A DNA stretch of 64,000 nt from Hemibagrus wyckioides (lineage: Eukaryota > Chordata > Actinopteri > Siluriformes > Bagridae): contig NC_080720.1 of assembly GCF_019097595.1 (NCBI RefSeq), positions 20,485,352 to 20,549,351 on the forward strand, written 5' to 3'. The notes beneath the pieces are model-generated. The model was not told the origin of the DNA. It ran no database searches and saw only the letters and a list, made by a program, of their open reading frames with translations. Within the stretch, counting starts at the first letter, position 1, and the number at the start of each line of letters is the position of its first letter. This document shows, in pieces, positions 55,071 to 64,000 of the stretch. A program made the translations under genes and the position numbers.

Positions 55071-56150
55071 TGTTTGCACTTGGGGAAAATGGTTTACTCA
55101 CAATGGATGTCTGAAAACCCTTCATTAGCCTCAAATCGGTCATGGCGCATTTTCAGAGAGGTATTTATGGTTGAGTTAGTAGTAACATGGCCATGTGATT
55201 GGAGTGCTGCTGTTGCATCAGTGCTGTATCAGTCTTTCTTCACAACGAACATTCATAATCCATGATTCATTTCCTATTAAAAGAATTTCATATTTTCGGG
55301 TACTGCTAATGAAACCTGTCATATTCCACCATGTATACATGGCATTGTTATTAAAATTTACAGATCACAGAAAAAGCTGAAAAGTTTTTTGTAAATGTGC
55401 CTATGCAACAAGGGAACCCCCCCCACACACACACACACAATACATTTATATAATAAGTTTATTTACATTTTACAATACATTTCAGGCATTTCAAAAGAGA
55501 AAAAAAACGGGATTAGTGCTCTAAACAAATGAAAACAAATGAGTCTTTCTTTTTAAAAAAAGGTGATTTATTTTTTGGCATTTTATTGCTATAGCAATGG
55601 TTTGGATGTTTGTGTGCTAGTTTGTGTTGCACCATGAGGTTAGATGAGTAAAAAAAAAAATGACATACATCCTTTAGTGACCCCATGTATTTGCTGGAAA
55701 GGTTCATTATCTGTTTTTATAATGACTTTTCACTGTGAACTGTGATCAGGGAGAGCTGGCAAAAAAAGTCTACAATTCCATCTTAACCCATTAACCACCA
55801 GGTGAAGTCATAAAAAGCTCCAATGGCTGTAATCTACAATCTAATAAAATGTCAGTCTCTATTGTTTTTAATCATACATCTGTTTCCTGGCCATGTTACT
55901 AATTAAACACGTTCAATCACTATACAGGTGTATTTCCACAACGAGAGAGAGAGAGAGAGATACAAGTCAATACAGGCTTAATATCGAATTCTTCGTCCAT
56001 CCTGAAAGGTGACAATGTATTTAATGTATATATCCAAAAACATTCCCATTGTAAAAATTTCCTCTCAACAACATCTCCCCCCCTTACAGTTTTAGGACAT
56101 TCTCTATGCCAATATACTGTAGGGCACTAAAACTGTGGCACATTTGTCTA
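55071..56150. other. intergenic, nothing recognised
   Basis: Contains short CA and GA runs (55420-55440, 55940-55962) and no supported gene. Confidence 0.5.
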
Positions 56151-56159
56151 AAATGAGAC

Positions 56160-58010
56160 GCTATAGAGCTGGATTCAATACCCGTCCTAATATTACTCAT
56201 TCACTAATACGAGCACATGATGATCTAGAAGTTTTTCCAACATAAGTGAGACCACACGGGCAACGGATGAGATTAACCACATGTGTAGATGAACAAGTAA
56301 TTGTGCCACATATCAATATATTACGGCCAGTGTGTGGATGACTAAAAGATTTACATTTAATATGTGAAAGTACACAGTTGCTGCACTTATAATTACCAGG
56401 AGAAAGAGGAAGAGTTGACAGGTTTCGCTACGTGAGACAAGAGCTCTCACAAGCATGTCACGCAGGTTACTTTGATGCTTAAAAACCATCAGGGCCATCT
56501 TTAAACATCTGAGGCAATTTAAAATCACTGGAAATAATATGCCAACGCCTGTATAAAACTTTCTGAAATTCTGCACCCAATGCTGAATACTTAACAGAAC
56601 AAATCAGGCCACTGCCCAGTTGTGTTCCATTACCAGTAGTACGTAAGCACTATATTTGAGATGTCATCAAATTTCGTCTTAGCTTCTTCTATCCATTCCC
56701 TCCGATAACCACAATGCAAAAACCTTGAAGTCAAATCAGCGGACCATCGAGAGTAAGATTCTTCAGTGCTGCACACGCTTTATCTGGCTAATAGGCAGAC
56801 TATTAATAAGAGGTTTTGGATGAAAGCCATCACCTCTTAAAATCGTATTACGATCTATTGGTTTACGATACAACTCATTTTGAAGGCTGCCCTCAGAAAT
56901 GTGTACTTTTAAGTCAAGGAAAGTAATACTCTCTCTGTCACACTCCATAGTTAACTTTAAGTGTTCAGTTCTAGAACCACGTTCAAAAACATTAACAATT
57001 CAGTGGGTGTAGAATACGTTTTTATAAAGATATCGTCAATGTACCGTTTGTAAAATATTATCTTGGCTAAAATGAAAACTCATTTTCAAATACACCCATA
57101 TACAAACAGGTATAATTTGGTACCATTTTAATACCCATTGCTGTTCCTGTCACTTGTACATAATAATAATTTTGAAAACAAAAATAATTATTGGTCAAAA
57201 CAATATTTATGAGATCCAGCAAATGTCATACTAGGTTTCACATCAGTCTGACCATTCCACCGCCCGTAAACCATCCTCATGAGGGATGTTAGTGTATAAA
57301 ATCTGAACAAGTGTAGCGAGAAGAACAGCATTGACAGAAAAATCAGCATACAATGATTCAATAAAATCCATGGAGTCTCTTACATAAGATGGCAACTTGG
57401 GTACAAACAGTTTGATAAAGAAATCCACAAAGGAAGAAATATTCTCAGTCAGACTACCAATACCACTTACAATAGGACGGCCCTTCAAAGGGATATCCAA
57501 ACCCTTATGGACCTTAGGCAATGTATATATATAAAGGTATCAACCGGAAAAATCAACTTTAAGAAATTCATACTCATTTTTGCTGAATTCTCTGTTTCCA
57601 AAAAATTGCAATAATTTAAAATGGACATACACTTTCAATTTATTAGTAACGTCAGCAGGTAAACATTTATAAAAAACATTCTTCTTCATCAGTCTTCTAA
57701 TTTCCTTCTCGTAATCTGTAGTTCGTTGAAGCACTATAGCCCTGCCTTTGTCAGCAGGGCACACAACCACATCAGAATTTCTTTTAAGATCAAGTAAAGC
57801 ATCCCTCTCCGCTTTTGATAAATTATTTACTTTATATTGTCTCTTATTTTTAAGCAGAGTCTTAACATCAGCTTCAATAAGTCTCCAATAAGTGTCCAAG
57901 AATGCATTTCTGTTAGGAGGTGGAATAAAAGTCGACTTCCTTTTAAAAGGGAGATGAGTACTGGTAATTAAGTACTGGTAATTGAGTACTGGTAATTTGC
58001 CCATAACCTT
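56160..58010 (-). mobile_element. Penelope-like element with RT and GIY-YIG endonuclease, decayed
   Basis: Read on the - strand, it holds the characteristic VVVCPADKGRAIVLQ at 57772-57728, LPKVHKGLDIPLKGRPIVSG, SSFVDFFIKLFVPKLPSYVR and ILYTNIPHEDGL (57521-57243). Then come the catalytic RYIDDIFI near 57040, FLDLKVHISEGSLQNELYRK and NSLPISQ (56948-56763). At the end are HPHTGRNILICG and VVNLIRCPCGLTYVGKTSRS (56340-56220), the Cys-containing linker and the Y-G part of a GIY-YIG nuclease. Several frameshifts and stops separate these pieces. This combination identifies Penelope-like retroelements; I cannot say which clade. Confidence 0.9.
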
Positions 58011-58019
58011 TACTGTATT

Positions 58020-59000
58020 TCAGCAAATGGAATGATTTTTGGTGACAGACCTTATTTTGACAATAATTTTGAAAATTATTTCAAAAACTAGGATTTTAAC
58101 TCTTTAAATGCAAACTTGATAAGTGATTTCACTGATTTGAAGGAAAAAACACACACAAAATGACTGATTTTCAATATAAAAAGTGACTGGACTGGATTTT
58201 TTTTTTACCTTTTACCTTGTATCTGCTGTGGTGGACACACTTGAAAAGAGCAGCAGATAATATGCTGCAAGTCCTGCTGAAAAGACTGAACACACACACA
58301 CACCTTGTGTGTGTAGTAAAATAGTTTAATAGTTTAGTTCTACATCCATCCTCAACCCTTCACCATTGTTCAGTTTATTTGATGTTGTTGTTGCATTTTG
58401 GTTCATAATAAATTATATTCATAAATCTCATGCAGAGTAGATTTTTTACAGAAAAAATGGAAAAGTGTATCACTGAGAGAATTTAAGGTAGTTTTAAACT
58501 GGCTTTACCACCAAGAGAAGACAAGCATTTCATACACAGGCATATGTAAAGGGTTAATGGGGCCACTTGGTTGTCAACAGTAAAAATCACAATTTTTTCC
58601 TTTCCCCAACAGGGAAAACCACCAACAATCAAGAATGCATGATTATATAATGTCATGGCTGTGCAGTCAAACAATGTCATTATAATGCAAGTCTACGGGG
58701 CAAAAACATCCAGGAACAGTAAATGAGGGAGAAAATAATTAAAATCTGATGCTGCAAAAAAACTAACAATACATCAAAGTCAATGTTGTTACTAATCGTT
58801 GACAAATCCAAGACTGTGATAAAAGGTAAAAAAAAAAATCCAGTCCACAATCACTTTTTATATTGAAAATCAGTCATTTTGTGTGTTTTTTTCTCCAAAT
58901 CATTGACATCACTTATGAAGTTGGCAATTAAAAAGTAAAAACCCTGGTAAAAAATATTTAGTAGTTTTGATCAGAACTGAGGCTGATTAAGAGATTTAAG
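58020..59000. mobile_element. element with about 180-bp inverted repeats
   Basis: 58070-58215 and 58830-58990 are inverted copies (AAAATGACTGATTTTCAATA, ACTGGATTTTTTTTTTACC). They are separated by about 600 bp without a frame. A single-arm relative fills the deletion in arm A (10290-10660). It is probably a non-autonomous DNA transposon. Confidence 0.7.
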
Positions 59001-59029
59001 CAAAAAAAGTTGAAAAAAATATTCATCCG

Positions 59030-60030
59030 ATATATTTTTAAAGCAGTTTAATTTAGCGGATGTTTTCATCCTGAACATAATGAAAGGGTAGAGTTTTCGA
59101 ACAATGCTTAAGGGTTCAGTAATGTTTGTTTACAGACAGTCAGTGGCAGAGAAAGGGCTAATTAATTCATTCATATTTCCCAATATTTAATATTTTCCCA
59201 TTATTTAATATTGAAACAGGAACAAGAACAAGAATTTTTTTATTTTTCAGAAAATGTTCATTGCCCATCTTTTGATAATTTTATGATAATTCCTAAATAT
59301 TATACAACATTACATTAGTATTATTGAGCGTAAGATACCGACCCAAGAAGTGGTCACGTGATGAACGGAAGAACGACTCGGACTAGAAGACTCGGTTGAT
59401 CATTTCTGTTTCCGGCACAGAATGCACAGCCGAAGCCAGTGAGGCTGTCACGTGATGAATGAACTAATCAAGTTTCCCGCACAGTACCGAGAGGATGTTG
59501 CGCATGCGCAGCCAATACAAAATGAACGAATCGCTCTCTGAGACGACTCGTTGTTCCGGAGTCATATTAAGGATTCGTTCAAACATGAACAAACCGTTCA
59601 TAAATCGTTCATTTAATAACTGCATTAATGTTAATGTGTAATACATAATGTTCTATATTGTTCCATAAAAAAAACACGGTAGCAGCCATAGGGCAAATAA
59701 GAATCGGGTTAATTTAGACCTGGGACTCATGAATCATGAATCGGATCATTTAACTCGGGTGAGTCAGTCAGGGCCAGTACTAATTGTGACAAGACATTTT
59801 GAGAAGGTTCAGAATAAAGGTAGGAATAGTTTGCAAATGGAATTCTTACCTCTGATTGGAAGAGAAATCTGTCCCTCAAGATATACAGGAAGTGGAACTG
59901 GCTGCGGCAGTGGACAGTTAATCCGAGTGTATATGAACGCAGCTCTGCTATTTAATGCTCCCTACATCATTTAATCTGGAATAGTTTGGTGTTCAAAACA
60001 CACTGCTTTAATAAAATGTCATTTTCTTTC
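59030..60030. other. intergenic; GC-richer palindromic patch at 59340-59640
   Basis: GTCACGTGATGAA occurs twice (59352 and 59449), with ACGACTCG words and a GCGCATGCGC palindrome at 59499. No gene is recognised. Confidence 0.4.
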
Positions 60031-60477
60031 TTTCTTTTTTTCAACATAGGACAGAACTAGCAGTAACAGCCCTCGACACAGAATTATAAAATCTGCAGCA
60101 ATAAAACTACTGCAATGGGCAGAAACAGAAGTGCAGAGTCAAATACTTTAAAAATATTATACAAAAAACAACAACTGTATTTTATATATCAAACAAGTAC
60201 ATCTTGTATAAGCAAGAACACTGCTGTAATGACAGCCCTGAACATTCAGACAAAGCTTTTGTTATCTTTCCTGGTTTCTGGAACAATGTTTATTCTTCCT
60301 TTTCCACAGGCGGTCTGCCTCCTGAAAATATCGGGAAAAAAGCCAAAAATGTGATAAAGAGAAATGCAGCAGACTTTCATATACTCATATAAAACTGAAT
60401 ATCTAGCTTTTATTAACAGTCATCTTGAAAATATTGCATGGGGAATCTATGCTTCATTACAGCACCAGCATGGACTT

Positions 60478-60686
60478 GGCCTGAGCCTGTATCTGACTGA
60501 CCTGAGCTTGCATCTGTCTGATCTGAGCCTGTATCTGACTGATCTGAGCCTGTATCTGACTGATCTGAGCCTGTATCTGACTGATCTGAGCCTGTATCTG
60601 ACCCTGTATCTGACTGACCTGAGCCTGTATCTGACCCTATATCTGACTGACCTGAGCCTGTATCTGACTGACCTGAGCCTGTATCT
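60478..60686. repeat. 21-bp minisatellite (CTGAGCCTGTATCTGACTGAC), about 10 units
   Basis: Tandem units, some shortened to 15 bp (CTGTATCTGACC). The paralogous place at 28290-28335 has only one or two units, so expansion happened in this copy. The long frames on both strands here are a consequence of the repeat. Confidence 0.93.
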
Positions 60687-60965
60687 CAAATTCAAATTTT
60701 ATTTGTCACATACATATACATACACAGTACGACATGCAGTGAAATGTTTTGTACGACTGTCTGGCATGTAAACATTTATAAAAAAGTATGTGAAAAAAAA
60801 GAGATCCATAAAAATGATGATAAAAATAAAACTAGAGTATCTTAAAAGTATAAAAATAGAAAATAAAGTAAAAAATAAAATATACTATAAATAAATAAAA
60901 ATAAAATAAAAATATGAAAATATAGGTGTAAATAAAATATAAATAAAATAAAAATATGAAATATG
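60687..60965 (-). mobile_element. LINE 3' end inserted in the minisatellite
   Basis: CAAATTCAAATTTTATTTGT, CACAGTACGACATGCAGTGA and an A-rich run (60830-60960). The minisatellite resumes after it (ACCCTGTATCTGACTGACC), so it was inserted within the array. Confidence 0.7.
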
Positions 60966-61734
60966 ACCCTGTATCTGACTGACCTGAGCCTGTGGACGCA
61001 GTGATAAGAGTCTGGGTTAATACAGAGGTAAGAGTAAACACAAAGTGAATTACATTACTTTAAAGCTATACATTTCATCATGATGAAACTGAACACATGA
61101 TCTTAGTGCTGTTAGCGCACTACTCTACTGTTTGAGCAACAATAACGATATGCTATGATGCTAATGATTGTACAATGATACACTTGTCCAGTTCATTAAA
61201 ATACTCTTTAGCATAATAACAGGAGGTTTGACACGATACTACAATAGACACACATATAAGAAACTTTAAACGTATTAATTAAATCTTCTCACTTTTTTTT
61301 TTTAGTGCTTGAACCTTTTTTTTTTGCATCTTTTTATTTTAATTTCTCATAAACAACAAAATCAACAATAAACAATCACACAACAAATAAAAACAAAAGC
61401 AGAACAAATAGGGGGCATACAGACATTACAAAAGTATAGAGAAGTACACCTTAGTCACCATATAACATCACAGGTTTTGACTAATGGATTCAAGAATACT
61501 ATAAGTTTTAAATCTTCTCACTTGCTTAAGACAGGTTGAAACACTACCCGGCAAAGTCGCGCGTCAGTGACGTCACTTTACTGATTGGCTAGAGAAGGGC
61601 AGTAGGTCGAGAAGCAGTGGACCAATGGGGACTTTTATCCCGCCCCCTAATCTGCATAAAACTCTACGGGTAATTTTGGAATAACAAATACTAGCATGTT
61701 GGAAAGAACAAACTAGCATCCTTGTGATTCACGT

Positions 61735-61915
61735 GTTTTATTTTTTTTTTTATGAGCACGATATTTTTTTTACGAGTAGGATTTTTTTTTATTTTATGAG
61801 CACGATATTTGTTTACGAGTAGGGTTTTTTTTTATTTTACGAGCACGATATTTTTTTTTACGAGTACGATTTTTTATTTTACGGGTACGATATTTTTACG
61901 AGTACTGTACGACAC
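61735..61915. repeat. T-rich tandem repeat with ACGAG-ACGAT motifs
   Basis: About six imperfect units alternate T runs with (T)ACGAGTA(C/G)GAT or ATGAGCACGATAT. It lies about 0.3 kb before the likely SYS1 noncoding exon. Confidence 0.75.
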
Positions 61916-62193
61916 TTATGGCGCGGATTTGACGCCATGCATCAGTTCACAACATTTTTTTTTGTCGTGTGAAGATCATTTGTTCTACTACGTTCGTTTG
62001 TGTGGACTTTTATTTTGAAATATGTAGGTTATCGGAACCATTGCTGATGCTGGAATTTACGTTGCTGTATTGACATAGCAGCGTCTTCTCCCAGCCTTGC
62101 GGAAAACATGTTTATTAATTTTTATTAGGATTTAGAGGAATTGAGTTCGTTTGGTTAGTGATATTTAAAACCACATGCCATCGAAGGTGTAGG

Positions 62194-62200
62194 TAAGCAA
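62194..62200 (+). promoter_or_regulatory. candidate donor of the SYS1 noncoding first exon
   Basis: GGTGTAG|GTAAGC fits a donor. A matching acceptor, CTTTTCAG|GTC, lies at about 63078, before the ATG at 63191. The exon start is unknown. Confidence 0.35.
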
Positions 62201-62814
62201 AGCTGTCCTTGTTAACAGTAATGTGCTAGCGAGATGTGTGTCATTTGCTATCGTTCACTTTAGACGAGTAGTTTTAGTTGATATCAGTTCGGGAAGCTGC
62301 CATTCGATTCTGTGGAACAGCAACACCGTTTACATGCTCTGTTGTGCTTAAAATACAACAGAAACACAAGCTGTAGTGTAAATAAAAGGTGCAAGCTAGT
62401 CTAGTTCATCCCTCATTCCTCTGTTAGTATGAGAGCTTAAGTACAGCTAACAGCAAACATGCTAACCTCTACAACTTACACTAAGATCCGAATCAGACAG
62501 TGAAAATTATCTGATTCATTTATCCGAAGAAATTCTAGCAGACTCTATCGATTAGACTTTTATTTTAAAATATTTAGTTCTATAAATACTAATTACATCG
62601 AGTTTCGTAAGTGTTTTTTTTTTTAATTTTGTGGAAACCCAGTCATCAGTAACACTCGTTCATCAGTCTGGTTCATATTTATATTATTATTCATATTTTT
62701 ATTATTATTATTAGTAGTAGTAGTATTCCAATTATAAATATAAATTACAGCAGGGATTCAGGTCCAGGGTTTGAGGTCAGAGCTCTTTAGAGGACACTTC
62801 AGTTCTTCCTCTTC

Positions 62815-62935
62815 ACACTAGACAAGCCATGTCTTCATGTCTTTTGGTCTTTGCTCCTTACTTCCAGTAAAAGGAACTCTTAATGCTTCATCATACCAAG
62901 ATATTTTGGACAATTTCACAAAGCATATCCCCCTG
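62815..62935. mobile_element. small Tc1 fragment
   Basis: AAAGGAACTCTTAATGCTTC and CCAAGATATTTTGGACAATT match the Tc1 derivative at 47460-47510. Confidence 0.75.
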
Positions 62936-63190
62936 GATATGCTTTGTGGACCTGTGGTGCTAAAGTTTATCCGCAAATCGTCCTGAACAACACACTCCAT
63001 TGTTTTGTTTTTTTTGTTTTTTTTTTCTGTAATCACCTGCATACATTCCAAAACTAATTTTAACATTTTCTTTTCAGGTCTACAGCAGATCAGGGCTAGT
63101 TTGACAGAGTGAAGACAGACCTGGGCCCTTTTTTTTTTTTTTTTCCTTTTTTTTCTTTTTTTTAAGTCGACCTGAAGTCCTGGATTGAAG

Positions 63191-64000
63191 ATGGCCAGTC
63201 AGTTTCGCAGCTACATTTGGGATCCAGTGCTCATTGTCTCCCAGATCATCCTGATGCAGTGTATCTACTACAGCTTCCTAGGCCTGTGGTTAGCTGGTGT
63301 GGATGGTCTTGTGCACACTAACAGATCTCTTGATCAGATATTCAGTTATGAAGTAAGTTTATTGCACCTAGTTTTGCTGTGGTTTCCAAACCATAGACCA
63401 TAATCACCAAATAATACAGAATTTTTTGAAGCGTGGTATTGAGACATGTAATATTGAAAAGGAATTAGGTGCTGCTGTAAGTTTTAGCCAGCATTGTAAC
63501 CAGAATTTTTAAATTGTTGGAATGCCATTCTTTCAGTCCTTTATTTATTTATTTGAAGGTCCTCGGCTTTTCAACAACACAAGGTCGACTCTCAATGATG
63601 GCGTTCATCCTAAACTCTCTCACATGGTGTGTGCCCTTTATTTGAAGTTTCTAATTTATATTGTACTTGATTCAGCAGCTCTGTGATAAAAAATTTGTGC
63701 CGTTATTTAAAAAGGTTACAGTCTAATCTTAGACAGCTTGACCTAATGCAAAGTCTCTGTGTACTGAACTGAATGTATATGTATCTGGATCTCTTGTTAG
63801 TGCCCTGGGCTTGTGGTTGTTCATCCGCCGGGGGAAGCAGTGTTTGGACTTCACAGTCACGGTGCATTTTTTCCACATGATCGGCTGCTGGATCTATAAC
63901 TCCCACCTGCCGGCTGCTCTGTCATGGTGGCTGGTTAATGTTGCCTGCATTGCCCTAATGGCAGTCATCGGAGAGTACCTGTGCATGCGGACAGAGCTAA
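63191..64000 (+). CDS. SYS1: SYS1 Golgi trafficking protein, three exons, cut at window end
   Basis: Multi-pass Golgi membrane protein that recruits the small GTPase ARFRP1. Exon 1 63191-63352 (MASQFRSYIWDPVLIVSQIIL, LVDGL-type region GVDGLVHTNRSLDQIF), exon 2 63559-63626 (VLGFSTTQGRLSMMAFILNS), exon 3 from 63801 (ALGLWLFIRRGKQCLDFTVT, HFFHMIGCWIYNSHLPAALS, ALMAVIGEYLCMRTEL). Phases agree (0, then 2) at GAA|GTAAGT and ATG|GTGTGT donors. About 143 residues are visible; the family is about 156, so roughly 13 are beyond the window. Four hydrophobic segments are visible. The start is the first ATG after the acceptor. It is separated from IFT88 by about 14 kb of repeats. Confidence 0.94.

Larger units (their letters stand above)
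60035..61670. repeat. rearranged second copy of the 27-28.6 kb sequence
   Basis: 60035-61270 is direct to 27840-28600, with insertions. 61558-61668 is inverted to 27126-27230. Between them lies a T-rich and A-rich insertion (61290-61540) of LINE-like appearance. Confidence 0.85.

Noticed and set aside
60364..60771. Frames of LTDLSLY and RSVRYRLR type over the 21-bp minisatellite
   Set aside because: Repeat-generated frames on both strands, with no start context or domain.

Overview
The window reads as nuclear DNA of a ray-finned (teleost) fish. The evidence is spliced vertebrate genes with GT-AG introns, fish-type retroelements (Rex1/Babar, L2-like, RTE, L1-like and Penelope-like), many Tc1/mariner relics, hAT-type MITEs and very frequent microsatellites. 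I cannot resolve the species. Real genes occupy a small part of the window; most of it is transposon debris and AT-rich intergenic sequence.

Layout. 0-9.3 kb: an L2-like LINE, a Rex1-type LINE inserted into the 3' tail of another LINE, a dead Tc1 transposon, and a guanine-poor tract at 8.0-8.8 kb. 9.3-13.6 kb: arm A of an inverted segmental duplication. It carries two relic exons of IFT88 and an intact two-exon IL17D on the + strand. 13.8-14.3 kb: the last two exons of EEF1AKMT1 on the - strand, with a nonsense codon and a frameshift. 15-20 kb: LINE and hAT fragments. 21.8-23.1 kb: a two-exon gene encoding a KLHL10-like BTB half-domain followed by 17 tyrosine-rich decapeptide repeats. 25.8 kb: a 5S rRNA relic. 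28.7-31.9 kb: an unrecognised multi-exon candidate gene. 32.4-33.5 kb: an RTE LINE that has lost its catalytic box. 33.5-54.3 kb: arm B of the inverted duplication, on the - strand, with a complete IFT88 (25 coding exons, about 820 aa, 48338 to 35479) followed by a broken IL17D copy. 56.2-58.0 kb: a Penelope-like element with RT and GIY-YIG parts. 60-61.7 kb: a rearranged second copy of the 27-28.6 kb sequence, with an expanded 21-bp minisatellite. 63.2-64 kb: SYS1 on the + strand, cut by the window end.

How it fits together. The order IFT88 -> IL17D -> <- EEF1AKMT1 is the conserved vertebrate order as known from human 13q12. Here that order is split over two inverted arms. Arm B keeps IFT88 but its IL17D is disabled. 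Arm A keeps an intact IL17D, beside EEF1AKMT1, but has lost all of IFT88 except two 3' exon relics. The two arms look like reciprocal loss after an inverted duplication. Shared nested MITEs with identical target-site duplications show that those insertions came before the duplication. The BTB-decapeptide gene and the reciprocal-loss palindrome are the most unusual items.
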